This document shows positions 44,954-53,869 of a stretch of 64,000 nt of DNA, one piece after another. The notes under the pieces are model-generated. The model made no database searches, was not told where the DNA came from, and saw only the letters and a list, made by a program, of their open reading frames with translations. Position numbers and translations under genes: made by a program. The stretch is taken from contig NZ_JBDKWG010000124.1 in assembly GCF_040151475.1 (NCBI RefSeq), positions 1-64,000 of the forward strand, written 5' to 3'. The first letter of the stretch is position 1. The number at the start of each line of letters is the position of its first letter. The DNA is from CAXBNB01 sp040151475. GTDB lineage: Bacteria; Bacteroidota; Bacteroidia; Cytophagales; Cyclobacteriaceae.

Positions 44954-45592
44954 ATGAAAAAAAATATACTCATATCAACCGGGGTTCTTTCTGTAGTGTT
45001 GATTTTTTTTGTCAATGCTAAAAAAACATCCATCCTTGAAAATTCTGAAAAATACGAGGTGGGTGACTATGCACGTGATTTCAATCTGAAAAGTACTGAC
45101 GGAACAATGGTTTCAATGGCAGGAATGAAAGAAGCCAAAGGCTTTATCATCATCTTCACCTGCAACACATGCCCTTTCTCCAAAATGTACGAAGAAAGAA
45201 TTAAAGAATTACATACAGAGTACTCGACCAAAGGATTTCCCGTAATAGCGATCAATCCCAACGATCAGGACTTATCTCCGGAAGATTCATTTGAAAGTAT
45301 GAAGGCTCGTGCTAAAGCCCAAAAATTCAATTTCCCTTATTTGCAAGATGAAACCCAAGAGATTGTAACTTCTTATGGGGCTTCACGCACTCCACAAGTA
45401 TTTGTGCTACTTAAAGAAAAAGACAAGTACAAAGTAGCCTACGAAGGAGCCATAGACAACAATCACAGAGATGCATCAATGGCATCCAAAAAATATGTGA
45501 AAGAAGCTGTTGACAACTTGCTCCTAGGAAAAGAAGTCCAAACCAAGTTCACCAAAGCTATCGGTTGTTCTATTAAATGGAAGGAATCTTAA
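44954..45592 (+). CDS. peroxiredoxin-like (AhpC/TSA-fold) exported redox protein
   Basis: The 212-aa protein has a single N-terminal hydrophobic signal, then a redoxin domain with YARDFNLKSTDGTMVSM and the active-site stretch IIFTCNTCPFSK (CxxC). The later SRTPQVFVL segment holds the cis-proline. The CNTC pair is unlike the TxxC site of true peroxiredoxins and suggests a thiol oxidoreductase. It follows the TlpA-like gene closely and ends one base before a convergent peptidase gene. Confidence 0.83.
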   Translation: MKKNILISTGVLSVVLIFFVNAKKTSILENSEKYEVGDYARDFNLKSTDGTMVSMAGMKEAKGFIIIFTCNTCPFSKMYEERIKELHTEYSTKGFPVIAINPNDQDLSPEDSFESMKARAKAQKFNFPYLQDETQEIVTSYGASRTPQVFVLLKEKDKYKVAYEGAIDNNHRDASMASKKYVKEAVDNLLLGKEVQTKFTKAIGCSIKWKES

Positions 45593-45593
45593 G

Positions 45594-46832
45594 CTATTCA
45601 GGCTTTGCGTTGTAATACAAAGTAGAGCTATTCTCTGGTCTCAAAACATATTGTGCCGATTCCATTATTTGTTTTGAAGTAACTGCCCTTATCTTGTCAA
45701 CTTCTTTATTTATGAGATTCGTATCTCCCAGTAGGGTAAAATACGCAAGGCTGTAGGCTTTATTGAGCAATTCCATTTCACCAAAAATATGAGAGGATTC
45801 AGCCAGGTTTTTGATCTTTTCCAATTGAAAATCAGAGATCAGTTCGGTTTGAAGTTGAGTAACTATATTATCAATCTCATTTTCTACTTGCTCATATGAA
45901 ATATCCTTATTGGGCTTTCCATTGATAACCAACAAACCGGAATCAATCGAACCAGTAATGTAAGCATTGGCAGAACTCATATACCTCTTCTCCTTTACCA
46001 GAGTTTCATGCAATTTAGACGACCTGCCTCCACCCAAAATATCACTCAGCAAATCAGTGCTGTAGTAATCAGGACTCAGTCTTTCAGGCGTATGATATAC
46101 TTTATATATCGAATTAACGGGTACATTGGCTTCAATTGTCTCAGTTCTTTTTACTTCCTGTTTAGGCTCTACCGGAAGATTCCTGTTCAACACTGCTCCT
46201 TTTGGAATAGGTCCAAACCATTTTTCCGTAAGCTTTTTCACTTCATCAAAATCCACATCGCCCGCTACTACCAAAACAGCATTGTTGGGTACATAAAACT
46301 TATAGAAGAATGCCTTTACATCTTCCATAGTGGCATTTTCTATATGCGCAATTTCTTTCCCTATTGTTGCCCATCTGTAGGGATGCTTTTCATAAGCCAA
46401 AGGTCTTAATTTCAACCATGCATCTCCATAAGGCTGATTCAAATAGCGTTGTTTAAATTCCTCAATTACCACTTTTCTTTGTACTTCTAATACTTTGGGG
46501 TCAAACGATAAGGAAAGCATTCTGTCAGATTCAAGCCAAAAAGCAGTTTCGAGGTTGTTTGAAGGAATAGATATATAATAATTAGTAAGGTCGGGAGAGG
46601 TAAAAGCATTGTTTTCACCCCCTACTTTTTGTAAAGGCTCATCATACAACGGTATATTCTTTGATCCGCCAAACATGAGGTGTTCAAAAAGATGAGCAAA
46701 GCCTGTTTTCTCCGGATCTTCATCGCGTGACCCCACATCATAGAGCACATTCAACACTGCTATTTTAGTAGATTTGTCTTCATGTACCACCACTTTCAAC
46801 CCATTCTCCAACTCAAAAGTTTTAAATTTCAT
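45594..46832 (-). CDS. M16-family zinc peptidase
   Basis: The 412-aa protein has the inverted zinc motif HLFEH (His47, Glu50, His51) of M16/insulysin peptidases. The YDVGSRDEDPEKTGFAHLFEHLMFGG block is intact and the middle region has the Arg/Tyr-rich second domain. No signal peptide is seen, so it is probably cytoplasmic or one half of a heterodimer; no inactive partner gene is adjacent. A perfect -7 element lies upstream. Confidence 0.92.
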   Translation of the reverse strand: MKFKTFELENGLKVVVHEDKSTKIAVLNVLYDVGSRDEDPEKTGFAHLFEHLMFGGSKNIPLYDEPLQKVGGENNAFTSPDLTNYYISIPSNNLETAFWLESDRMLSLSFDPKVLEVQRKVVIEEFKQRYLNQPYGDAWLKLRPLAYEKHPYRWATIGKEIAHIENATMEDVKAFFYKFYVPNNAVLVVAGDVDFDEVKKLTEKWFGPIPKGAVLNRNLPVEPKQEVKRTETIEANVPVNSIYKVYHTPERLSPDYYSTDLLSDILGGGRSSKLHETLVKEKRYMSSANAYITGSIDSGLLVINGKPNKDISYEQVENEIDNIVTQLQTELISDFQLEKIKNLAESSHIFGEMELLNKAYSLAYFTLLGDTNLINKEVDKIRAVTSKQIMESAQYVLRPENSSTLYYNAKPE

Positions 46833-46878
46833 TGACCTTCCGTTTACTCTAATTATTAATCAAAACCATTTGTGTCAG

Positions 46879-46886
46879 CAAACATA
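46879..46886 (-). promoter_or_regulatory. -7 promoter element for the M16 peptidase gene
   Basis: TATGTTTG on the minus strand matches TAnnTTTG about 45 bp before the start codon. The spacer is shared with the divergent E1 gene. Confidence 0.45.
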
Positions 46887-46931
46887 AAACATATAAATTC
46901 AGAATTAGTTTTTCTGTCCAAATCCGTAGAT

Positions 46932-46939
46932 TAGATTTG
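46932..46939 (+). promoter_or_regulatory. -7 promoter element for the fused E1 gene
   Basis: TAGATTTG is an exact -7 match 49 bp before the start codon. It is back to back with the peptidase promoter. Confidence 0.45.
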
Positions 46940-46988
46940 TTCTCTTTATTTCAGAGATAAGGCATTTGTCATCTATCCAATAGCATAC

Positions 46989-48968
46989 ATGAAATTTGAC
47001 AGAAAATCATTTTCGGATTCAGAGCTTATTTTTTTGTACAAATCGCTTCTCAAACCCCGGTTGATTGAAGAGAAGATGCTTATCCTCTTGCGCCAGGGAA
47101 TAATATCTAAATGGTTTTCCGGTATGGGACAGGAAGCCATTTCCGTGGGAGCAACTTTGGCTATGGAAAAAGAAGAATATATCTTACCAATGCATCGAAA
47201 TCTGGGCATTTTCACCTCCAGAGACATCCCGATGGAAAGGCTCTTCGCACAATTTCAGGGGAAAAAATCGGGATTCACAAAAGGCCGGGATCGTTCTTTC
47301 CATTTCGGATCGATTGAGCACAAAATAGTGGGGATGATCTCGCATCTGGGCCCTCAATTGAGTATTGCCGATGGAATTGCTCTGGCCTGTAAACTTAAAA
47401 ATGAAAACAATGCTACTTTAGTTTTTACCGGAGATGGAGGAGCCAGCGAAGGAGAGTTCCATGAAGCACTTAATCTTGCCGCCGTATGGGATTTGCCCGT
47501 CATTTTTGCTATAGAAAATAATCAATGGGGGCTCTCGACTCCCAGTAGTGAGCAATTCAGATGCAAATCTTTTACCGATAAAGGAATCGGATATGGCATG
47601 CAAACAATGCAACTGGATGGTAATAACATTTTGGAAGTTTATGATGGTTTTAAAAATGCAGCTTCTTTTGTTCGTGATAACAGTCAACCCATATTAGTGG
47701 AGTGCATGACGTTTCGTATGAGGGGTCATGAAGAAGCTAGCGGCACTAAATATTACCCTGAAGGTCTGATTGAAGCATGGTCAAAGCAAGATCCAATTGT
47801 TAACTATGAGGAATATTTACTTCAACAAAAAATAATCACCAAAGCAGACATCAAGAAATTAAAAGAAGAAATAAAAAAGGAAATAGATCAGGCACTTTTC
47901 ACCGCTTCCAGGGAAGAAACAATTTCCCCGGATATTGAAACAGAAGTGAACGACCTTTATTTCTCCAATGAACAAAAACTGATTGAAGTTAAAATCGAAA
48001 AATCATCTGAAAAAAGATTTGTAGATGCGGTGAGAGATGCGATGCTCCAAAGTCTGAAAAAATACCCTGATTTAATCATAATGGGACAGGATATTGCAGA
48101 ATATGGTGGAGTTTTCAAAGCAACTGATGGATTTGTCGGGATGTTTGGTAAAGACCGGATCAGAAACACTCCACTGTGCGAATCAGCTATCATTGGAGCG
48201 GGATTAGGCCTTTCTATTAAAAAAATGAAGTCAGTAATTGAAATGCAATTTGCTGATTTCGTCACTTGTGGTTTCAATCAAATAGTGAACAATCTGGCTA
48301 AGACACACTATCGCTGGGGACAAAATGCTGACGTGGTAATCCGTATGCCTACCGGAGCAGGAGTTGGTGCCGGTCCGTTTCATTCCCAATCCAACGAAGC
48401 ATGGTTTTTCCACACTCCCGGTCTGAAAATAGTATATCCATCAAATCCAACAGATGCCAAGGGATTGCTCAATGCTGCAATTGAAGATCCTAACCCCTAC
48501 TTATATTTCGAACATAAAGCACTTTACAGATCAGTCTCCGAAGAAATACCAGACGACTATTACACCATGGAAGTAGGGAAAGCCAGGCTTGTGTCCGAAG
48601 GACAAGATCTTTCAATCATCACCTATGGTATGGGGGTACATTGGGCTAGAGAAATTACAGAAAAAAACAACAGTATATCTGCAGACATTTTAGATTTAAG
48701 AACCCTCCTGCCCTGGGACAAAGAAGCAGTAGAAAAAACCGTAAAAAAAACCAACAAAGTAATCATTGTACATGAAGATTGCCTGACAGGTGGTATCGGT
48801 GCAGAAATAGCTGCCTGGATAAGTGAAAACTGCTTTAAACATCTTGATGCTCCGGTAATGAGAGAAGGCAGCCTTGATACTCCAGTTCCATTTTCTTCTA
48901 GTCTTGAAGAAAATTTTCTACCCAAACAACGGCTAAAAGACAAAATTGATTTACTCCTAAAATATTGA
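46989..48968 (+). CDS. fused alpha-beta E1 of a branched-chain/2-oxo acid dehydrogenase
   Basis: The 659-aa protein joins the alpha and beta subunits of a thiamine-diphosphate 2-oxo acid dehydrogenase. The first half has SKWFSGMGQEAISVG and the TPP motif GDGGASEGEFHEALN...ENNQWG. The second half begins near residue 335 with RDAMLQSLKKYPDLIIMGQD and contains EMQFADFVTCGFNQ and HEDCLTGGIGAEIA. It probably oxidises branched-chain 2-oxo acids for branched fatty acid primers. E2 and E3 are not adjacent; the pyruvate dehydrogenase E2 in this window belongs elsewhere. A pyruvate substrate cannot be excluded. Confidence 0.88.
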   Translation: MKFDRKSFSDSELIFLYKSLLKPRLIEEKMLILLRQGIISKWFSGMGQEAISVGATLAMEKEEYILPMHRNLGIFTSRDIPMERLFAQFQGKKSGFTKGRDRSFHFGSIEHKIVGMISHLGPQLSIADGIALACKLKNENNATLVFTGDGGASEGEFHEALNLAAVWDLPVIFAIENNQWGLSTPSSEQFRCKSFTDKGIGYGMQTMQLDGNNILEVYDGFKNAASFVRDNSQPILVECMTFRMRGHEEASGTKYYPEGLIEAWSKQDPIVNYEEYLLQQKIITKADIKKLKEEIKKEIDQALFTASREETISPDIETEVNDLYFSNEQKLIEVKIEKSSEKRFVDAVRDAMLQSLKKYPDLIIMGQDIAEYGGVFKATDGFVGMFGKDRIRNTPLCESAIIGAGLGLSIKKMKSVIEMQFADFVTCGFNQIVNNLAKTHYRWGQNADVVIRMPTGAGVGAGPFHSQSNEAWFFHTPGLKIVYPSNPTDAKGLLNAAIEDPNPYLYFEHKALYRSVSEEIPDDYYTMEVGKARLVSEGQDLSIITYGMGVHWAREITEKNNSISADILDLRTLLPWDKEAVEKTVKKTNKVIIVHEDCLTGGIGAEIAAWISENCFKHLDAPVMREGSLDTPVPFSSSLEENFLPKQRLKDKIDLLLKY

Positions 48969-49058
48969 TTTTCCCGGATAGAGTACTTGCGTCAAAATGG
49001 TATAATCAAATTATTTATTAACTTTCACGTTTCATTACTGAAAAACCAAAAGTCAAAT

Positions 49059-50303
49059 ATGTTGTCAAAATTTTTAGGTTTAGTCCTTCTTTCTATTTTA
49101 CTCGGAGTGGTTTGCACTAATGAAACCTATGGACAACTTCTGGAAGACAGAAACAAATTAAAGACCGAAAAGGCTACTAAGAAAGGCTTTTCTCTTTACA
49201 AGAAAAAAGTAATCAAAAGATCTCCTTCTGGTGAAAGGCAAACAGATGACAAATCTGTGTCTCCAAAATTCAGCATAGGAAATAATGCTTCTCAAAACAC
49301 CAAAGAGGTAACTCCAAAGTACTCCAGAAGGACTAAGGGCAAAAAAATAAGAGCTGTAACACCCAGGTATTCACAAGAAAACGCCGGAAAATCAAGCGAT
49401 AAAGTCGTAACACCAAAATATTCGAAAAGAAAAAAGTCGGGAAAAATCACCATCATCAATCCTAAGTATTCTCAAGACATAGCAGGGCAGGGATCGGATC
49501 GTTTGGTCATTCCAAAGTATTCCAGACAAAGAGCGGGACAAAATTCAGACAGAATAGTTAGCCCTAAATATTCCCAAGACATTGCCGGACAGGGTTCAGA
49601 TAGATACGTCCAGCCCAAATATTCACAAAATATGGCTGGACAGGGATCAGACAGAATAGTGCGACCCAAATACTCTAAAGAAAGAGCAGGACAAGGATCG
49701 GATAGAATAGTACAACCCAAATACACCAGATATCTGGCTGGGCAGGGCTCAGACAGGATAGTAAGGCCAAAATACTCTAAGGAAAGGGCAGGTCAGGGAT
49801 CGGATAGGGTGGTTCAGCCCAGGTACACAAGATACCTCGCAGGGCAAGGATCCGACAGAGTGGTGCAACCAAGATTCTCTGTCAATCCAATTTATGAATA
49901 CAAATATCGGCTTCCACCATCAGCTTCCGGCAGCATGGTTTTTAAATTTCCTGTGGTACAGCATTATATAAAAAGAAAGAAAAACCATGGAGAAGAAGAC
50001 TGGAACGGACCGTGGGTAAAAATTCCAGACCATAAAAGACCAGAATTTGCTGACTATACTGGTAAATTTAAGAAACAGAAAAAAGGCCGTAACATGCACC
50101 CTAGTGCCAACTACATGTACGCTAAATACAATAACAGCCGAATAGCCAGGGATGTTATGCAAAAAGCAAGTGTACTATGGGTAAGGGTACACATGAATCA
50201 AACCGATCCAAAAGGTGTTAAGAAGAAAGCTCCTAAATTGAAGTTCGACAAAGACGAAACTGAAATTTGGAATAATGAAGAACGAGAATATACAAAGAAT
50301 TAA
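49059..50303 (+). CDS. secreted protein with 13 tandem 17-residue PKYS/AGQGSDR repeats
   Basis: The protein (414 aa from the internal ATG at 49059) has a clear signal peptide (FLGLVLLSILLGVV, cleavage near TYGQ). Residues 66-275 hold thirteen repeats, mostly 17 residues with two 16-residue periods, of the form P[KR][YF][ST]xxxAGQGSDRxVx. The first four are degenerate and the rest nearly perfect; the last four units are two copies of a 34-residue super-repeat. A basic C-terminal domain (about 290-414) is rich in Lys and aromatics and contains WNGPWVKIPDHKRPEF. I do not recognise a family. A longer TTG-initiated frame from 48987 is rejected because it buries the signal peptide. Confidence 0.8.
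   Translation: MLSKFLGLVLLSILLGVVCTNETYGQLLEDRNKLKTEKATKKGFSLYKKKVIKRSPSGERQTDDKSVSPKFSIGNNASQNTKEVTPKYSRRTKGKKIRAVTPRYSQENAGKSSDKVVTPKYSKRKKSGKITIINPKYSQDIAGQGSDRLVIPKYSRQRAGQNSDRIVSPKYSQDIAGQGSDRYVQPKYSQNMAGQGSDRIVRPKYSKERAGQGSDRIVQPKYTRYLAGQGSDRIVRPKYSKERAGQGSDRVVQPRYTRYLAGQGSDRVVQPRFSVNPIYEYKYRLPPSASGSMVFKFPVVQHYIKRKKNHGEEDWNGPWVKIPDHKRPEFADYTGKFKKQKKGRNMHPSANYMYAKYNNSRIARDVMQKASVLWVRVHMNQTDPKGVKKKAPKLKFDKDETEIWNNEEREYTKN
49254..49884 (+). repeat. 51-bp coding tandem repeat array
   Basis: About 13 tandem units of 51 bp (two of 48 bp) encode the PKYS/AGQGSDR repeats. Similarity increases towards the 3' end, where a 102-bp unit is present twice. This is typical of recent expansion by slippage or unequal recombination, so copy number may vary between strains. 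Long identical units could also mis-assemble in short-read data. Confidence 0.85.
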
Positions 50304-50334
50304 TGTCCCTTTTCTTCAGTTAAAAATTTGACAT

Positions 50335-50363
50335 AAAAAAGGGAGTTCAGTTACAAACTCCCT
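50335..50363 (-). terminator. rho-independent terminator of the small TPR-like gene
   Basis: An 8-bp stem AGGGAGTT/AACTCCCT with an 8-nt loop is followed by six T residues on the minus strand, 35 bp beyond the gene's stop codon. It also lies downstream of the repeat-protein gene, where it could act weakly in the other direction. Confidence 0.8.
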
Positions 50364-50397
50364 AATTCTTCCAACTTATTTGTATAGAAGATTCTAC

Positions 50398-50799
50398 TTA
50401 TTTCATCTTAGTGGCTTTCACTATTTTATCTTGTATCTCTGAAGTATCTATGTTAGCATCGTTTTCTTTCAGTTTATCCATGCTCTTGATGTAAAATTTG
50501 ATGGCTTGCTTTGGCAAATTGTTTTTCACATAATAATCACCCATCACTTCCAGATTGAAAGGGGTTTCTCTGATGGCTATTGATTTCTCTATCCACATTT
50601 TGGCTTCTGCCATGTTTGCATTTTTTCTGATCAGCATCTGAGCAGATTTAGCATAAGTTTGCCAATCATCCGGAGAAGCATTTTCTACAGCGTTCCTTGC
50701 TTTATCTACAGTCTTGTCAGAATTAGCTTCCAGTGTCATCGAGTACGATGAAATTACTACAGCTAGTACTACGACCATTAATTTTGAAATCTTGTTCAT
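50398..50799 (-). CDS. small exported TPR-like protein
   Basis: The 133-aa protein has a signal peptide (LMVVVLAVVISS, cleavage near TLEA) followed by helical TPR-like units, for example AKMWIEKSIAIRETPFNLEVMGDYYVKNNLPKQAIKFY in pattern. No catalytic residues are seen. A scaffold or lipid/peptide-binding role is possible. The terminator follows at once, so it is a single-gene transcript. Confidence 0.72.
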   Translation of the reverse strand: MNKISKLMVVVLAVVISSYSMTLEANSDKTVDKARNAVENASPDDWQTYAKSAQMLIRKNANMAEAKMWIEKSIAIRETPFNLEVMGDYYVKNNLPKQAIKFYIKSMDKLKENDANIDTSEIQDKIVKATKMK

Positions 50800-50998
50800 A
50801 TCTTTATTAGTGTTTGTTTTCTATAGTACGCTTCTTGACCAAAGACATGCCAATAAAAACAACCCTCTGATAATCAATATTTTAAAAATAAAAAACACAT
50901 TTAAAGTGGTGTGATATTGTACGAAATCACGACAATACTATTCGAAAACGAACACAAAAACTTTTTTTTCAGTCCTTCGTAAGGCTCGAAGCTTATAA

Positions 50999-51910
50999 TT
51001 AATACGCTAATAGAAGCCCCACTCCAAATGATATAACAAACAATAGAGTAGCAATAGAAAGCTGTTTCAAATAAGGATCTATCTCAATAGCAGTTTTTTT
51101 GGTATAAACAGCCCTTGCATTCAATACAAATAAAGGAAGTGTGATTAAGAATAGCCACTGCCAAAGGCTATGATAATTGAGCAATACAAAAAGGCAAGAG
51201 GCACTATAACCAATCGTCAAAAGTGCCCAGTGATAGAATATGGCCCTTTCCCTTCCCAACCTAACAGGTATTGAGATTTTACCAGCTAATTTATCCGATT
51301 CTATATCTCTTATGTTATTGACATTTAGTACCCCGGTAGCAAACAGCCCACAGCTAGCAGCCGGTAGCAATATGAAAAAATTGTAAACACCAGCCTGAAG
51401 AAAATACACTCCTCCTACGCCTACCAGTCCAAAAAATATAAAGACAGCCAAATCACCCAGCCCTTTGTAGCCATAAGGTTTTTTACCCGCTGTATAATTA
51501 ATAGCTGCAAAGATCGCCAATAATCCCATAGCTAAGAATAACAAAAGATAAAGCAATCGATCTCTAAAAGTAATAAACAACAGTAAACAACCCGTGATTA
51601 ATGCCAATACAGAAAAAAGAATGATCGCTTTCTTCATTTGAGATTTGGTGATAGCTCCGGTTTGTACCGCACGAGCAGGCCCTTCTCTGTGGTTACTATC
51701 AGCTCCATGAATACTGTCACCATAATCATTTGCCAGATTGGATAATACCTGAAGCAAGATTGTAGTAGATGTTGACAATAAAAAGATGTCCAGTCTGAAA
51801 AAGCCATCTCCGGATGCCAGAAAAGTACCCATTAAAATACAAGAGAGGGAAAGAGGCAATGTCCGTAATCTAAACGCTTCTATCCAGGCTTTTATATTCA
51901 TATCCAGCAT
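50999..51910 (-). CDS. menA: 1,4-dihydroxy-2-naphthoate polyprenyltransferase
   Basis: MenA attaches the polyprenyl chain to dihydroxynaphthoate in menaquinone synthesis. The 303-aa UbiA-family membrane protein has about eight helices. It shows the first Asp-rich motif in the NLANDYGDSIHGAD region and the second in VNNIRDIESDKLAGK. The start codon shares a base with the argS stop (TAATG); a second in-frame ATG lies 9 bp further. The coupling with argS has no obvious metabolic logic. Confidence 0.93.
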   Translation of the reverse strand: MLDMNIKAWIEAFRLRTLPLSLSCILMGTFLASGDGFFRLDIFLLSTSTTILLQVLSNLANDYGDSIHGADSNHREGPARAVQTGAITKSQMKKAIILFSVLALITGCLLLFITFRDRLLYLLLFLAMGLLAIFAAINYTAGKKPYGYKGLGDLAVFIFFGLVGVGGVYFLQAGVYNFFILLPAASCGLFATGVLNVNNIRDIESDKLAGKISIPVRLGRERAIFYHWALLTIGYSASCLFVLLNYHSLWQWLFLITLPLFVLNARAVYTKKTAIEIDPYLKQLSIATLLFVISFGVGLLLAY

Positions 51911-53703
51911 TACATTTTTTCCGGTACGCCTACACCTAATAAGCCCATACCAGCTTTTATCGTCTTGGCAACTTGCTCAGAGAGTTTAACCCGAAAACAA
52001 ACTCTGTCAGAATCAGACTCATTAAAAATAGAAAGCTCTGCATAAAACCTGTTGTACTCTTTGGCCAGATCAAAACAATACTGTGCAATTAAGGAAGGGG
52101 AATATTCTATAGCTGCTGTCTTTATCTTTTCGGGAAAATCAGAAATGAGATAGATCAAATCTTTTTCAACTTTTTCAGGTACAATCTTTTTCGTATCAAT
52201 AGATTTCTTAAAATCGATTTTCAAATCCTCAGCTCTCCTGATGATGGCTGAAATTCGCGCATGGGTATATTGAATAAACGGCCCTGTATTTCCCTGAAAC
52301 TCTATAGATTCCTGTGGGTCAAACAACATTCTCTTTTTTGGATCTACTTTTAATAGAAAATATTTTAATGCTCCCAGACCAAGAGTAGCATATAACTCCT
52401 TAGCCTCTGACTCACTAAAACCATCAATTTTACCCAGTTCTTTTGTATGATCTTCTGCTGTTTGGATCATTTCATCCATTAAGTCATCAGCATCTACTAC
52501 AGTACCTTCTCTGGACTTCATTTTGCCGGAAGGCAAATCAACCATACCGTACGATAGGTGATAACATCCTTTCGCCCAATCATACCCCAGTTTTTCCAGA
52601 ATAAGGAAAAGAACCTTGAAATGATAGTCTTGCTCGTTTCCGACAGTATAAATCAGTTTTTCCTGATTAGGAAATTCTTTAAAACGCTCGATTGCTGTGC
52701 CAATATCCTGGGTCATATAGACCGCAGTACCGTCAGAGCGAAGAATAAGTTTGTGATCCAATCCTTCGCTGGTCAAATCTATCCACACAGAGCCATCTTC
52801 CTTTTGGTAAAAAACGCCCTTCTCTAAACCTGTCTTTACAATTTCTTTTCCCAGAAGATAAGTTTGAGACTCATAATATAATTTATCAAATGTGACTCCC
52901 ATTTGTTTATATGTCAACTCAAAACCATCATATACCCAGCCATTCATGGTTTTCCAAAGGTCATACACTTCGGTATCGTGGGCTTCCCACTTTCTAAGCA
53001 TATCTTGCGCTTCCAGCATAATAGGAGCTTGTTTTTCTGCCTCTTCCTTAGTCAACCCACTCTCTACAAGACCAGCTATTTCCTTTTTGTACTCCTGATC
53101 AAACTTTACATAGTACTTACCAGCCAGTTTGTCTCCCTTCAAACCAGAGGATTCCGGAGTTTCACCATTTCCAAATTTTTGCCAGGCAACCATTGACTTA
53201 CAAATGTGGATACCTCGATCGTTTATAATTTGTACTTTGGTAACCTCATAACCATTGGCTTCATAGATTTTAGCCACAGAGTAGCCCAAAAAATTATTTC
53301 GTAAATGGCCAAGGTGTAACGGCTTATTGGTGTTCGGCGAAGAGTATTCAACCATCACGCTTTTGCCATTGGAAGGAGCAAAACCATGATTTTTTTCTCC
53401 TGTTATGTCATTGAATAAATTCAACCAGGTTTGATCTGTCACCGATAAGTTCAGAAATCCTTTCACTACATTGTAGGCAGCAACTTCTTCACAGTGTTCT
53501 GTCAAGAAGTTGCCAATCATTTTACCAGTTTCTTCAGGATTGGATTTTGATATTTTTAAGTAAGGAAAAGTTACAAATGTGTAAGTACCTTCAAATTCTT
53601 TACGTGTGGGTTGCAATCCCAGCTTTTCAGATTCCACTTCATGATTAAAAAGTTGATTTAACGCTTGTGAAATTGATTTTTGTATTTTTAATGCTATGTT
53701 CAT
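51910..53703 (-). CDS. argS: arginyl-tRNA synthetase
   Basis: ArgS charges tRNA-Arg. The protein (597 aa from the ATG at 53703) has the N-terminal Add-1 domain, the class I HIGH motif as HLGH (PLHLGHLRNN) and the KMSKS-like loop as SGKMKSREGT, then a C-terminal DALR anticodon-binding domain. A longer frame that begins 39 bp upstream (53742) is less likely. It diverges from the arginine decarboxylase gene, and menA follows with overlap. The neighbouring arginine-using gene may reflect shared control, but no shared operator is visible. Confidence 0.95.
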   Translation of the reverse strand: MNIALKIQKSISQALNQLFNHEVESEKLGLQPTRKEFEGTYTFVTFPYLKISKSNPEETGKMIGNFLTEHCEEVAAYNVVKGFLNLSVTDQTWLNLFNDITGEKNHGFAPSNGKSVMVEYSSPNTNKPLHLGHLRNNFLGYSVAKIYEANGYEVTKVQIINDRGIHICKSMVAWQKFGNGETPESSGLKGDKLAGKYYVKFDQEYKKEIAGLVESGLTKEEAEKQAPIMLEAQDMLRKWEAHDTEVYDLWKTMNGWVYDGFELTYKQMGVTFDKLYYESQTYLLGKEIVKTGLEKGVFYQKEDGSVWIDLTSEGLDHKLILRSDGTAVYMTQDIGTAIERFKEFPNQEKLIYTVGNEQDYHFKVLFLILEKLGYDWAKGCYHLSYGMVDLPSGKMKSREGTVVDADDLMDEMIQTAEDHTKELGKIDGFSESEAKELYATLGLGALKYFLLKVDPKKRMLFDPQESIEFQGNTGPFIQYTHARISAIIRRAEDLKIDFKKSIDTKKIVPEKVEKDLIYLISDFPEKIKTAAIEYSPSLIAQYCFDLAKEYNRFYAELSIFNESDSDRVCFRVKLSEQVAKTIKAGMGLLGVGVPEKM

Positions 53704-53869
53704 ACCTGCTGTACCTGTCGAAAAAGAAATGCAAAGGAACACATTAGATGCTTATGGTCAAAAAATAAATCCGCATTACATGGTAAAATGTATGATGATC
53801 TATTTGGTATTTTCCTTTTTTTCTGATATTTGCGGGCTAAACGATTTTAAATGCACCTCACTATTCTGA

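Noticed and set aside
48987..49058. Upstream extension of the repeat protein
   Set aside because: The frame opens with TTG and would bury the signal peptide; the ATG at 49059 directly precedes it.
49254..49884. 51-bp repeats considered as a CRISPR array
   Set aside because: The repeats are contiguous, in frame and encode a repetitive protein; there are no unique spacers and no cas genes.
50970..50998. CTTCG/CGAAG hairpin downstream of menA considered as a terminator
   Set aside because: Stem of only 5 bp and no T-run follows it in the menA direction.
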